Below are positions 1 to 12,134 of a stretch of DNA of 64,000 nucleotides, one piece after another. A program made the translations under genes and the position numbers. How positions within the stretch are numbered: position 1 is the stretch's first letter; each line of letters opens with the position of its first letter. This DNA is from Otatea glauca (Eukaryota > Streptophyta > Magnoliopsida > Poales > Poaceae): positions 52,787,869 to 52,851,868 of the forward strand of contig CM070721.1 in assembly GCA_036346275.1 (NCBI GenBank). The letters run 5' to 3'. A model generated the notes under the pieces. The model worked only from the letters and a program-made list of their open reading frames with translations. It did no database searches and was not told the DNA's origin.

Positions 1-498
1 TCTGGCCTTGTGCCGGCTGCGCACAGGGAAGGAGCAAAGGAAATGCAAGGGGCAGCAAGAGGGAGGTGGCGTGGGCAGCAAGAGGCGGCGTGGGCAACAA
101 AGGGAGGCGGCGCACTGGAGGGGCTCTGGGGAAAACCTATCCCCACGCCGCGCGTGCACATGGGCCGAAAAAACGGGCAAGGCCCAGCAGGCCGAATCGG
201 CAGGAAGAAAAAGAAAAGAAAAGAAAGAAAAGGAAAAGAAAAAAAAGAGAAAAAATTGCGAAAAAAATTGCAGAAAACTTTGGAAAAATTTCCAGAAAAT
301 CAAGAAGATTTATTTGGCTCTGTTTTTAATTTTCTTGCTTTATTTCTCTGTTTTATGAATTTTCTTTATGAATTTTGAATCCTTTGCTTTATTTTATATA
401 ATGCAATGCATATGAATTTATTTTTTATGCACTTTATGCTTTTTGCAACCATTTTCTATCAGATTACACGCAGTAATCTAAACCAGAATTTTGAAATC

Positions 499-1440
499 AT
501 GCAGATGTCTGGCATTGTGAATCGTGAGTTTGAAGAACTGGCCCCGCACGGTCAGAACTATCTCACTTGGGCATCGGACGTAAAGATCGTCCTTGGGGGC
601 AAGAAGCTCCGCTCCGCGATTGGTCTAGGGTTCTCGCAGGACGCAAAACCTACCGCTGAGCAGAACGATCAAGCTCTGCATTTTCTCAGGCACCACTTCT
701 CAGCCACTCTGAAGAATGAATATATGGCTGAGGAGAGTGCACTTGAACTTTGATTTGCACTTGAAGCGGTTGAAAAGCTCAAGTACACCATCTTGCCCCA
801 AGCACAAGCAAGATTGGGTGCGCTGAGGTTCTGAGACTTCAAAGCGATGGCAGTACAATTGCGCGCTTGCACGAATTTGTACCAATCTCTCTATGTGGCA
901 AGAAGATCAGCGATGAAGAGAAGATTGAGAAAACCCTCTCTACCTTCCACCTAATGCTATCCAAAGTGCACGCACTATCGTCGGGCGCATACAAGGAGTA
1001 TAGCGAACCGATTGATGTAATGCAAGTCGCGAAATCGCAAGACGATGTTCTACGCAAGAACTATGTCTCGCACCACAGACGAGGCACGCACGTAAGTCAA
1101 TGCCAATGCTACAAGGTGAGAAAGCCCACTCATAGAAAGAAGGGCAAGCGGGGTGGAAAGAGAGGCCCGGGCCAAAGGAAAGTCAAAGCCCCTGTGAAGA
1201 GGGATGACAAAGAAAAGACGCATACGCCAAGCCGTATGGACAGCAGAACCAAGCGTGCTTCAAGTGTGGCACTTGGGGACATTGGTCGAAGATATGTCGA
1301 GAATCCAAGGAAGCGATCAACGATATCGGGCTAAGAAGAAGGCAAAGGAAAGCGCCGCAGAGGCGCGCCGCCAACATCGGTGATAATGATGTCATGGATG
1401 TAGACACCCCACTTGCCTCATCCTCACGTAATAGCACGGA
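499..1440 (+). pseudogene. gag: Element A gag remnant with zinc knuckle
   Basis: The nucleocapsid/capsid polyprotein would package the element RNA. The likely start is the ATG at 499 (MQMSGIVNREFEELAPHG), followed by a copia-type gag N-terminus containing NYLTWASDVKIVL. The frame stops at 751-753 and resumes in another frame from about 867 (ISLCGKKISDEEKIEKTLST). A lysine/arginine-rich tract follows. A CX2CX4HX4C zinc knuckle (CFKCGTWGHWSKIC) lies near 1249-1290 in a frame shifted from the upstream ORF. At least two frame changes are needed to read through. The identification rests on the knuckle and on the order relative to protease. Confidence 0.75.
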
Positions 1441-1731
1441 CATCGATCTGCAGCCATTATTATGGCAAATGAAGAAAACTTACGCCAATGACATAGAAGC
1501 GAAATTAATGCATATTTCTGATTACATTTAATGCATTTTCTTTAGATTATGGTTGTTAGCATTTTCTTTGAATAATGAATTGTAAGCTCTAGAAGAGCAT
1601 ACTTCTTTCATGAATAAATCGCGATTTATTCTTTATTCGATATTCTTCAAATTTGCAAGTAATATTTAATTGTTTTTGCCTCTATCGATTAGAATTATAT
1701 TTCTTTTATCTAGAAATCGTGTAGCGCCCAA

Positions 1732-1857
1732 ATGGAAGAGATATGCATTGTTGATAGTGGCACAACAAATACCATCTTAAGAGAGTCTAAGTATTTTGAT
1801 CGATCACGAAGAATCTTTGGAAAGATTACTACGATCGCAGAAGCGACTCATATGTAA
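1732..1857 (+). pseudogene. Element A aspartic protease fragment
   Basis: A short open frame from the ATG at 1732 reads MEEICIVDSGTTNTIL and stops after 41 codons. IVDSGTT is the active-site loop of a retropepsin-like aspartic protease, which would cleave the gag-pol polyprotein. The catalytic aspartate and glycine are present, but the C-terminal half is out of frame. It sits between the gag knuckle and the integrase zinc domain, as expected for copia. Confidence 0.7.
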
Positions 1858-2016
1858 TCGGCTCGGGAAGAGCCACTATTATATTGCTGTGGGTACAACT
1901 CGGTAATTGAAGAAGCCCTTTTGTACCCTGAATCAACGCGCACTCTCTTAAGCTTTAAAGACATCCGCGCCAATGGTTTTCACGTAGAAACCAATGAAGA
2001 AAATGGCAAATAATAC

Positions 2017-2850
2017 TTGTGCATTGTGAAGCACGCGGTATGTGGAAAAATGGTATTAGAAAAATGTCCCTCATATGAATCTGGGTTGTACTACACGAAC
2101 ATTCATGCACCCGAAGTGTATACTTCCTTGAAGACTGTTTTTAGAAGCTCTGAGTTATTTTCTTTATGGCATGGTAGATTAGGTCATCCTGGTCTTAGAA
2201 TGATGAGAAATAGAGTGGACAACTCACAGGGTCATGGCATCAATGTTAAAAATTTCTCGAATCATGAAGATTTTGTGTGCCCTGCATGTGCCACCGGGAA
2301 ATTAATAACTAAACCCTCTGTCTTGAAAGTGCAAAGTGAAATCCCTGCATTCCTGGAACACATCCAGGGGGATATTTGCGGTCCGATTCAGCCCCTGTCA
2401 GGGCCGTTTCGATACTTTATGATGCTCATCGATGCTTCCTCGAAATGGTCGCATGTATGCTTGTTGTCAACAAGAAACCATGCTTTTGCAAAGCTGATCT
2501 CGCAGATCATAAAATTAAGAATGCTTTCCACGATCATCGCGTGAAGTCCATTAGAATGGACAATGCGGAGAATTTACTTCAAAGGCATTTGATGATTATT
2601 GCGCAAACAACGAGGATAGCGATTGAGCACTCTGTACCGCACGTTCATACGCAGAATAGACTAGCAGAAGCACTAATAAAGAGGATTAAGTTTATTGCCA
2701 GACCGCTTTTGCAGAGTTGTAACTTGCCCAACACTTGTTGGGGACACGCGATCTGCACGCAGCAGCTCTTATCAATTTTAGACCGTCGGCCTACAACATC
2801 CATTCTCCTATGCGGCTTGTGCGGGATCATCGAAGATCTCCCATCTTAGA
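2017..2850 (+). pseudogene. Element A integrase remnant
   Basis: GAG-pre-integrase and integrase segments are spread over two overlapping frames (2017-2544 and 2376-2849). The first carries the zinc-binding HHCC region (LWHGRLGHPG, then CPACATGK) and the first catalytic aspartate (EHIQGDICGPI). The second carries the middle aspartate in SIRMDNAENL. The expected third acid lies around AEALIKRIKF. The frame change falls near 2500. Integrase would insert the cDNA into the host genome; this copy cannot be translated whole. Confidence 0.75.
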
Positions 2851-3799
2851 AAATTTAGGTGTATGGTATATGTACCTATACCACCCCCTCAGCGGACTGC
2901 AATGGGCCCTCTCCGCAAGTCCGGGATATCGTTGGTTATGAGAGTGCATCCATAATCGGTATTTGGAACCCATATTGGAGACTTGCATCTGACCGGTCGA
3001 TTGCATTTTTGACGAGGATCGTTTCCGTCATTAGGGAGAAATCAACCTTTGGATGAAAAATGTCGGGAAATCATATAGCATTCCACTGGGATCCCCGCAC
3101 ATGACCCCCGCACTAATGAAGCAAATCAAGAAGTTCAGAAGATAATTGATTTGTAGAATTTAGCAAATGAACTGTCCGATCATTTTTGTGATCTGAAGGG
3201 CGTGGTTAAGTCGCATGTACCTGCAAGGAATGCACCAGAGAGGGTGAAAATACCAAAGAAAGTAGAAGGTATCCCTCAACCTGTTCAGAGGCCTCAAAGA
3301 AAAAGAGCAGAAAATCTGGCTCCTCAAACCCAAAGTACCGGAGGCGTCGGAAAAGCGGGCGAGAGGACTTACCACAACCAATCACGAAAATGCCCCAAGA
3401 AAGAAGGGAGCAGTTGAGACTGCCTTGGAAAGAAGCCAACGGAAAAGGCAATTCGGACTTGAATCTTCCACTGCAGAAGCGCGGAAATAATGTGTGCGCA
3501 TACATAGGCGATGAAAACTAAAGGAACTTGCTCTGCGATAGGAAAAGCGCGAAGAGCAAGTAGAAGTGCAAGAAGCACCCCATGAAGAAATGGCCGTAAA
3601 CTTTGTAATAACGGAGAATCCACGAATAGAGCAACGACCAGCGTTGATGCATACTTTGCAAAGAAGATTGCCTCGATCATTGATCATGATCCGAGCCTGC
3701 ATCTCTCGCAGAGTGCAAGAAAAGGCTAGATTGGGAAGAATGGAAAAAGGCAATCAACTGCGAGTTAGTCTCTCGAACAAGAGAGAGGTGTTTGGGCCG

Positions 3800-4789
3800 T
3801 ATGCGCACACCTCCCCATATAAACCCGTAGGTCACAAATGGGTCTTTGTTCGGAAGAGAAATGAGAACAACGAAGTTGTAAGGTACAAGGCAAGGTTCGT
3901 AGCTCAAGGTTTCACTCAACGTCCTGGAGTTGATTATGAAGAAACCTATTCTCCGGTCATGGGAGGAATTACCTTTAGATATTTGATCTCAATGGCGATC
4001 AACTTGAAGTTGAGAATGAAGCTAATGGATGTTGTCACAGCATATTTGTATGGAAAGTTGGATTCGGAGATATACATGAAAGTCTAGGAAGGAATTCCTA
4101 TCCCGAACCAAGGCGGAGACAAATAGAAACACATCTTGTGTGAAATTGGAGAAATCTTTGTATGGGTGAAGCGATCGGGAAGAATGTGGTACAATCGCTT
4201 GAGTGACTTTCTCTGCAAGAAAGGCTACACAAACAGCGAAGATTGTCCATGTGTGTTTATACAGCGATCCCCGAATGGATTCTGTATAATCTCCGTCTAT
4301 GTAGATGACTTGAACATCATTGGGACGGATGAAGAAATTGAAGAGGCATGCTCATACTTGAAGTCTGAGTTTGAAATGAAAGATTTGGGTAAAACCAAGT
4401 TTTGTTTAGGCTTGCAGCTTGAACATGTCCAAGGAGGAATCTTGGTACATCAATCAACCTACACACAGAAAGTGTTGGAAATGTTTGGTTTTGAAAAGGC
4501 ATATCCTGCAAAGACTCCAATGGTCGGAAGGTCACTCCAAGCAGACCTAGACCCATACAGACCTAGAGAAGAGGGGGAGGAAGTCCTGGGAGCAGAATTC
4601 CCATATCTGAGTGCAATTGGAGCGCTCATGTACCTTGCAAATAGCACTAGGCCGGACATTGCGTTCGCTGTGAATTTGCTAGCTCGGTACAGTGCAGAAC
4701 CCACCAAAAGGCATTGGAAAGGGATCAAGGACATCTTCCGCTACCTCCAAGGAAGCAAAGACCTTGGTACATTTTTGAAGAAACAATGA
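3800..4789 (+). pseudogene. Element A reverse transcriptase
   Basis: Copia reverse transcriptase in two blocks. The first (to about 4087) reads HKWVFVRKRNENNEVVRYKA and then VAQGFTQRPGVDYEETYSPV, and stops at the TAG after YMKV. The second (4136-4789) holds SGRMWYNRLSDFL, the catalytic YVDDLNIIG motif and the connection-domain sequence PYLSAIGALMYLANSTRPD. The catalytic aspartates of YVDD are intact. A stop and a frame change between the blocks break it. Confidence 0.85.
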
Positions 4790-4798
4790 ATTGAATTT

Positions 4799-5323
4799 GG
4801 TTGGCTACTGCGATTTGGGTACTTATCGGACCATCATGGCAAGTCCCAAAGCGGCTATGTTTTCCTATGTGGAGGAACATCAATTTCTTGGAAGTCGACT
4901 AAGCAGACTCTTGTCTCGACGTCGACAAACCACTCGGAAATCATCGCTTTATACGAAGCATCTCGTGAATGTGCATGGCTCAGAAGAATGGTTCACCACA
5001 TCCAGAAGTCATGTGGTTTGAACATTGAGCAAACTCCCACGATAATTTATGAAGATAATGCAGCTTGTGTTGCCCAAGCACAAATGGGTTATGTGAAGAG
5101 CAATCTCACGAAGCATATCAACCCCAAGTTCTTCTATGCTCACGAATTGCATAAGATGAATGAGATCAAGATATTGCATACTAAGTCATGTGAAAATCTT
5201 GCAGATTTGTTCACTAAATCACTCCCAGCATCTACCTTTGAAAGGTGCGTGAAAGGAATTGGGATGATGAGACTTAGAGAAGTGCGGATTTCAGGGAGAG
5301 ATATTTCACATACTCCCACATGA
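4799..5323 (+). pseudogene. Element A RNase H domain
   Basis: C-terminal RNase H of copia pol, which would degrade the RNA strand during cDNA synthesis. The frame from 4988 reads TIIYEDNAACVAQAQMGYVK and ends with LADLFTKSLP, the usual last motif of copia pol. The N-terminal half (4799-4980) is present at DNA level but shifted. The polypurine tract follows about 240 bases downstream. Confidence 0.78.
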
Positions 5324-5570
5324 ATCTCAAGCATGAATTATGAATACCCAACATGAATCTCGAAGATTAACAATTGAAGTTGGGAGAATTGTACTCTTTT
5401 TCCTTAGCAAGTTTTTTATGAAGTTTTTCTTGCATAAGGTTTTAACGAGGCAATTCGTGCAACATAGTAAGCGTATGCTATGTACTTTTTCTCCAAGTAT
5501 TTTTCCCACTGGGTTTTTCTGTAGTTTTAATGAGGCATATGCATCTCGCGGCAAAGGACCCAAGGGGGAG

Positions 5571-5793
5571 TGTTGGGAAACCACGTGGCCCACGCAGGTC
5601 CACGATGGTCCCTTAGCCAAAACCCTAGGTGAGCACTATAAAAGGAGGAGGGGGTCCCCCCTATGTACATGCAATCATTAGCAATAAAGAATTTCCGTTG
5701 TTGCTCTCTCTAAACACGTGTCTCTCTCTTTCTGTTCTCCAATTCAGATCTGTTCGAGAACCCCAGACTATTCGATAGCGAGGCTCCTTAACA
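5571..5793 (+). repeat. 3' LTR of element A
   Basis: 223-bp LTR from TGTTGGGAAA to CTCCTTAACA, directly after the polypurine tract AAGGGGGAG (about 5562-5570). It contains a TATA-like box (TATAAAAGG, about 5638-5646) and an AATAAAG signal near 5683. The 5' partner is outside the window, so the TSD (GTGCA follows the right end) cannot be confirmed. Confidence 0.8.
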
Positions 5794-6025
5794 GTGCATA
5801 TGCTGATATGGGTATCATCTTTTACTCCTTTAATTTCGTCTACTTAATTACACTTGTCGCTTAACCACACAAAAAATCATTTCTGTCACACACTCTCTCT
5901 CTCCTACATAGGTACCTAGCTTGCGCACACTATCTGTCCATCTTTTGCCCGGTGCGCTCTTACTCAGTACGCCCATCTTCCACTCATCTCTTTACTCGGT
6001 ACGCTCGCTCATACAGCTAGCTAGA
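5794..6025. other. Intergenic, nothing recognised
   Basis: Pyrimidine-rich DNA with CTCTCT runs and two similar 'actcagtacgc'/'actcggtacgct' stretches. No gene or mobile-element end was recognised. Confidence 0.4.
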
Positions 6026-6909
6026 TGTTGACAATGAGTTTAGAGTTTGTCTAGAATAAAATCCTTTTGCGCCTGGACTTTATTGGAAATATGAGAAATA
6101 TTTTAACTCCAAATTTTAATTGGAGACAAAATTCACAAACTACGAATGATGCTGTGCTTAGAACTAACAGCAGACAACAGGTAACTTAGACCAAATATAG
6201 TACATGTGCTAACGCTACGACGGTAGTACACCCGCTTATCAATTAAATGAGAAGTATGAATACAATACTTAATAATAAAAGAGAAATTTAGAATTTTAAA
6301 TGAATTTAAAAAGAAAAAACGAAACTAAATGAAGGTCGAATGAGCGAAAACGGGCTCCCAAAAGATTTTAAATCAAGAAAGAGAAGGAAAAAAGAATTTT
6401 CTGATTTTGGATTTTTTTTGCCGCTTCCACAGAGAGCACGCTGGCTTGGCCAGCGCAAGGGGAAGAGAAGGCCAGGGGTGGCTGACTGGTCGCAGCGGGT
6501 CGGCACTGGTGCGGCGAGATCGCCGGCACCGACGCTTGTGGGGGAGGAGGCACGGCTGCGGTGAATTTCGCCGGGAAAGATGACGGTGATAGTTTGGGTT
6601 ACCTCCAAAATCCGGCGATCTTTATAAGAGGGAGCACTTGGGGATTTACGCAATGCGATGGGGTGGAGGAGAGCTCGCGAGCTTTTATAGCCTCTAAACA
6701 AGCATATTCATGGAAACCATAATTTAGGGTTAAATCAGATTAGGAGGAAATTTTGGCAATAGAGCACGAAATTTGGGGAATTAACACCATAGATGGAAAG
6801 AGGAGATTTAGTGCGGAATTGATGGAGTTTTGGAGCTTTTTTCTTGTTTTAATGGAGGAAGGAAAGAGAAGAAGCTTTTCTGGTCTGGGTTCAGCTAGAA
6901 GAAGCTACA
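6026..6909 (-). repeat. Probable gypsy-type LTR remnant (minus)
   Basis: Read on the minus strand, this resembles a grass Ty3/gypsy LTR. It has AT-rich upstream DNA, a TATA box (GGCTATAAAAGCTCGCGAG, about 6672-6690), then a GC-rich transcribed part. The proposed ends (TGTTGAC at 6026, GCTACA at 6909) are TG..CA, but flanking 5-mers do not match and no PBS or PPT was seen, so the ends are tentative. ORFs inside it look incidental. A promoter and 5' UTR of an unidentified host gene is the alternative. Confidence 0.4.
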
Positions 6910-7288
6910 GGTGGGTGGACTTCATTTTTTTTTAAATATAGAAGGATTCTTGAAAAGATAGCACATTAGGTTAAAAAATTCTAGAAAAATTCTCAAAAAA
7001 ACTTTCGATTATTTTGTACTTAATAAAATTCTTTTCAAAAAAATGAATTATAAATTTTCCGAGGCACGGCGGCCTCGAGGTCGCAGACCGGTAACCTCGC
7101 CGCGTCGACAAAGCTACCGATGGCGACCGTGGAGCCGTTGCAGACCTGCGTTCTCCCGGCCGCGCTGCCCCATCTCTCGGTTTCCTTTTTCCAGCACGTA
7201 ATGTATGGTCCTTTCCTTTTTCAGGATGTTTGTTTCCTTTTCCTTGATTTTAGGACGTTTGTTTCCTTTTCCTTGTTGATGCTGGAGG

Positions 7289-7859
7289 TGGGGGGAGGTC
7301 TGTTGTGGGCCACAGGGATGATTCCCGAAAAATATAGAAAAATAAACTGCACTTGCCGACCGCTGGATCCGCAAGAAAAAAAGATAAAAAATTAAACAGC
7401 GCTCATGCGGCCGGTTCCATGAGAAAAATTGAAAAAATTAAGCAAACACTCCGCAATTTGTTGGTTAGTGGATAAAAATGAAAACAAAAATTCAGTGCTC
7501 TCCGTGCGCTAAAATTAGGCTCTATGGGGCTAGATCCGTAAAAAAGTCTCGAGAAGGGTCATATTCGGGAAAAAAAATACGATCACGATGCCAGGACAAT
7601 AAAAAATTCAAGTCTTATTTCTTTGCATGCGGATCCTCCCTATTTTCAAGTCTTATTTCCTTGCATGCGGATCCTCCCTGTTTATTTCCTTGTTTGATTC
7701 GCTTTCCTTCCAAATATGTAGTACGTACAATTTTGGCCAGTAAAAAATTCAAGTCTGGTTTCCTTGCATGCGGATCCTCCCTATTTATTTCCTTGTTTGA
7801 TTCGCTCTCCTTCCAAATATGTAGGTGGGGAGGTTTGTTGTGGGCCACAGGGATGATTA
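7289..7859 (+). repeat. Nested direct repeats
   Basis: A motif of about 30 bp (GGGAGGTNTGTTGTGGGCCACAGGGATGATT type) occurs near 7294-7323 and again near 7826-7857. Between them a second unit containing TTGCATGCGGATCCTCCCT occurs three times (about 7621, 7660 and 7753). The last two copies are followed by the same TTTATTTCCTTGTTTGATTC stretch. This looks like local duplication in intergenic DNA; no coding potential was recognised. Confidence 0.6.
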
Positions 7860-8087
7860 GACACACTAAATAATGGCCATCGGATGTGGGTGAGTAAAGC
7901 TGAGGAAAGATCTGAAAGGTTAATTTTGATGAAAGCAAGTTTCTAAGGACGTTTTGCTGGGTGCACGAATGTTGGACCATCTCTAGTGAAGTGCACTGTT
8001 TAGGACGGACGTAGAAAAGAATGTTTACGTGTATTATAAAGGAGTATAGATGAACGCGTCGGGTCCGAGCATAGCCCGGCCGACAAA

Positions 8088-8258
8088 GGCTAGGACCGAA
8101 GCCTTGAAAAACCCAAAGCTCCCATTTGTTGGGATAAAATATTATTATTTAATTCTTTTAAATAAAATGTTATTATTAAGTTCATTTTGTCGGAATAACA
8201 TATTAATATTTATTATTTTATGGCTGACATCGGGCTTTTTTAGGCTTCGGGCCAGGCC
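8088..8258. repeat. Inverted repeat, possible MITE
   Basis: Arms of about 27 bp at 8088-8114 and 8232-8258 are imperfect reverse complements (GGCTTCGG core, poly-T stretch before it) and flank an AT-rich centre with TATTATTA runs. The shape suits a small non-autonomous DNA element. No convincing TSD was found. Confidence 0.35.
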
Positions 8259-8259
8259 T

Positions 8260-8794
8260 AGAGGTAAAAATCTAGGACTGAACATATCTAATAGAAATGT
8301 ACTTCAAAACATACTCAATAATATAAATATCAATTGTTTGCGCCAATGACTGACAGTGGGGTTGACGAAGGAATGGAAGCAGCGAAAAGACGAGAGTGAT
8401 TGCAGTTGTCAATGTCAAGGAAGAAATGAGCGGTCATGCGGATCTGTTGCCCACTAACTCTCTCCTCGGTGCACACCAACATAACGGCGTAGCTATACAG
8501 AGAGGATGAGGAAGAAAGGAGGAATCCATCATTCTGGACTTTTCCAAAGATAAAATATTCACCCTCCAATACTCTGATTTTTATAAGGTGTATGTATTTC
8601 GAGATTCTAAGTTTGTAAACTTATTTAACAATTAGTTGATTCAACAACATATAACTTATATGACATAAACGTGGTACCGTTAGATTTGTATTTGAAAGTT
8701 CTTTCCTACGGTTATAATTTTGTAGCTATGAACAAAGTATTATAAAAAATTGACGGTTAAAGTTCAATTTTAAAGATCACACTAAGTGTAAGAT
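8260..8794. other. Intergenic, nothing recognised
   Basis: AT-rich sequence with only short chance ORFs and no recognised domain, repeat end or promoter. Confidence 0.4.
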
Positions 8795-11650
8795 TGAGGA
8801 TGCCAACTAGAGGAGAGTGAATAGGCGGTTTTAAAAATTATTCTCTAAAGATCACTATGGCCAAAACCTAGAATTAATGCGAAAGCGTAAATCAAATAGC
8901 TTTGACAAATAAGACATAAATCCTCTAGACTCACTATGTGCACTAAATCAAGGTTTACAATCTAAGACTAAATCAAGGTTTACAATCCTAGGTTGACAAG
9001 CAAATAATTTAATTCTACAAATGTAAATTGCAAGAATATAAATAACTAATAAAAAGCAAACTACAATTGATATAAAATTTTTTATCATGATGTTCGGAGA
9101 TTTGCTGGTCTCTCCTAATCCACGTTGAGGTAAGCCCAAACGAATTGGATTGGCTCCATGAATTAAGCCAATCACCTCGGATCCACTAGCGTTAGCTCTT
9201 TCTCCCTCTGGGTAGGTGAGCTTCAACCTTCACAACTCACCGGGCCTTCTCACAACCTTCTTGAGAAGTTCATCGGACCATAACGCCTCCACGTCATCTA
9301 GGTGTTGGCAAACCTAAGAGTAATAGGTCAAGCCTCTTGCTTAATCCTCACCAAATGCAACACATGCACAAGGATGCTCAATCTTTCTCTAGATACAACA
9401 CGTGCAACTAGAGGCTTCTCTCCTTGCTTACAAGGTGCAACACATACACATTGAGAGAAGAGGCTCACACTAGCTAATAACAAAACAAAAGAACACCAAA
9501 GAAATTCTACACAAGAAACTCTATCTCAAAAGCTTCTCAAATTACTCAAATATTGCTTTAGAAGCTCTTGAGATTTTGCTCTCACAAGAATACCTCAAAT
9601 GGGTGCTAGAGCCACAACAAAACCCTCCTTATTCGGTCTCTTATAAAGACCCTCAAAGAAACTAAGTTGTTTGGGGCAAAATTGGAAAAATCATGCAAAA
9701 TTTGTTGCTACCGCCTATTTAGGACTGGTAATACGGCCAATGGCTCAACGGTTAGTTTCGTGCATTAAATATACCAAAACTAGGCGTTACTATAGTACCC
9801 CTAGTGCTACCGTCCATCTAAAATCGGTAGCACCGGCCATTTCAACCCAAAAACACCTCTCTGAAAAATAAACACCATATTTTTAAGCGGTACTACCGCT
9901 GGGACGATGCTACCACCCATCTAGAACTGGTAGCACTACTCGGGCGGTGCTACCGCTCATCTAGGGGTGATAGCTCCACTGTTTTAGTAACTAAAACGAT
10001 CATAACTTTTTACCCTGAAGTTCAATTTAGGTGATCTTGAACTCTATTGAAAGCTTATCAAGAGAGTTACAATTTTCACCCTTTTTCAAGATTTAAGCAA
10101 CCATAGATATTTCTAAATACAATAAAAACTCGAATGTAATCACTCAAGTCTAAAATATGATTTTCTTGAAATCCCTCATATAGACTTAATCAAGAGCGTG
10201 ACTACGAGCTAGCAAGAGTCAATAAGATCAAATCTTGAATTATGTGATGATCAACTCATGATCAAAATAATTTTGCAAAACACATTTGCAAATAACAAAT
10301 TCACACAAACAAAAGCACAAAGAACACGCATAAACTCAAATATAGCCATGTGATGATCAACACATGATCTCTAGAAATTTGTAAAACATATTTTCAAACT
10401 CTAGTCACATGCTAAGAAGAGTTCTTGCATGAACTTCAATATTTTGCACAACACATTTTGCGAAACAACATAAAAAATAAGCTTCTTCTATTTGCAAAAC
10501 ACATTTGCAAATTAAAGTTACATGCAAAGAATACATCAATAAAATTGCAAGTATGAGCTATAACTATTTGCAAAACACATTCGCAAATATTTGCTCCATG
10601 CAAAAACCAAATCAAGAGAGTGTTAGCTAGAGCAAGCGGGATTGAGCTATCAACACATGATGAGACTCAAGCTATAAGACTCGACCTATCTTATAAGTAC
10701 GGCAACCTATACTAGCAACCCGATCTTTCAATCAAACACGAAGACCGGTAAAAAACTAAGAACACATCCTTATCCCTATGCTAATTATAATTTTGCCTTA
10801 CGCAACCGCTTGAAGCTTTTGCTTGATGGCTATCACCATCTCTCTAAGTTTGGGTCTTCGTTTTGTTCATCAATACATGATGAACTCTGTTATTTTCGGG
10901 ATCCATCTTTGATGCTCATTAATACATGATAACATCTTTCTTTTCGAATCTTGAGTTGATGACCATCAACACATAATGTCATCCAAATCTTTATCACCGT
11001 TGGACTTAACCTATTTTCACAACTCATAGAAAAGGTTAGTCCAACAAACACAGTTGTCTTAATCATCAACGCACTCCATTAACACGTAATGGGTGCCTCC
11101 AAGATCCTTTGACCTAATCCCTTGATGATTGACCACAACCCAAATCAATTGATTGAAATAATTTGATTTTTCTTGAGTATATTAATGCAACTAATGTTTC
11201 ATATACTCAAGATTTTTTCGGTTGTCCTTTAGCCACCAAAGCACACCATCAACACATGATTGGCTCTTTGATAATTGAATGACAACCGAACACAATTTAA
11301 ATTGACTTTAAGTTGTCATGAGTATATATTAACTACACAAGATTCATATACTCATTTTGATGGTTTCTATGTAATGATCTAAATTATATGTAGTGGTGGA
11401 AAGAGATTAATACTATTTAAACCATCAAGCATAGAATAAACTCATTAAATGTGTGCATATAAATAATTGAACTTTGAATCAATATGCACATATTCAATCT
11501 AAGATTGTTTTAGAGTTTATCCTATTCTTATATGAGTATACTACAACTACATAAGTTTTTATATACTCAGGATTTGTTTATAAGTAATGATCTTTAATTT
11601 ATTTGAAAATATGAAAGGGATCAATACTATTGAAACTTCAAGATAAAACA
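8795..11650 (-). repeat. Long copia-type LTR, minus orientation
   Basis: A gene-free block of about 2.86 kb. Its left edge (TGAGGATGCCAACTAGAGG, then GTGAATAGG) matches the style of the LTR 3' ends of element E. Its right edge (GATAAAACA at 11650) is followed by GAACTCCCCCTAAAGG, the complement of a polypurine tract. A TATA-like box on the minus strand lies near 9639-9647. It therefore reads as the 3' LTR of a minus-strand element whose interior is missing. Inside are 'tagcaccgcc/ctaccgc' motifs (9700-9970) and four TTTGCAAAACACATTTGCAA-like units (10270-10600). No TSD was established. Confidence 0.5.
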
Positions 11651-11667
11651 TGAACTCCCCCTAAAGG

Positions 11668-11731
11668 TGTGCATACATATATATATATACATATATACAT
11701 ATACATATATATACATATATATATATATATA
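11668..11731. repeat. AT/ATAC microsatellite
   Basis: About 64 bp of alternating (TA)n and TACATA units, immediately left of the TIR element at 11744. Confidence 0.9.
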
Positions 11732-11743
11732 GTATAATTACCT

Positions 11744-12134
11744 GGGACACCATGGTGCCCGGGCTCCATGATCCAAAACGAGTATTTTTCCTATGTATTT
11801 TCATACGATACTTTTTGAAATTTCTATGATGCTTAGTTTAACCAGTTTACTAACTAGTTCAAACAAGTTTGAACTGAAATTCAAAATAGAGTTTCCCTTT
11901 TTGATGATAGTTTGGTTGTAGGTATATGTTGATTTTATATATAAATCAGCAAAGCACGTGATCCAAACTTGTTCAAAATCTTTGAATTCGAGTATGCTTT
12001 TTCAAAGGTATGTGTTTCATTTGAATTGTTATAGATGGGTATATGCCTTAAAACTGAAATTTTTGAAAAATATACTCGAATATGGCTTGAATTCGCGCAT
12101 TTGAAATTATGGTGCCCGGGCACCATGGTGTCCC
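11744..12134. mobile_element. Non-autonomous TIR element (MITE-like)
   Basis: A 391-bp element bounded by 26-bp terminal inverted repeats, 11744-11769 and 12109-12134, matching at 25 of 26 positions. The outer sequence is GGGACACCATGGTGCCCGGG. The TIR is itself nearly palindromic (CCATGG, CCCGGG). The interior is AT-rich and non-coding. Flanking sequence (left TATAGTATAATTACCT, right AATTCGACTTCCTATA) shares a TATAG-like outer edge when one side is reversed, so the true ends may lie a few bases further out. The superfamily was not assigned. Confidence 0.7.

Larger units (their letters stand above)
1..5793 (+). mobile_element. Copia element A, 5'-truncated by window edge
   Basis: Ty1/copia LTR retrotransposon read on the plus strand in the order gag, protease, integrase, reverse transcriptase (RT), RNase H, polypurine tract, 3' LTR. 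That domain order (integrase before RT) defines Ty1/copia. No primer-binding site or 5' LTR is visible near base 1, so the element starts upstream of the window; bases 1-400 look like its purine-rich 5' leader. Every domain is recognisable, but the frame is broken by many stops and shifts, so this copy is dead. The lineage within copia was not determined. Confidence 0.88.

Noticed and set aside
8..378. Three overlapping short ORFs at the left edge
   Set aside because: Purine-rich leader of element A; the frames overlap one another and have no domain.
6306..6701. 131-codon minus ORF
   Set aside because: Falls across the TATA box of the LTR-like block; composition and overlap with plus ORFs suggest no real gene.
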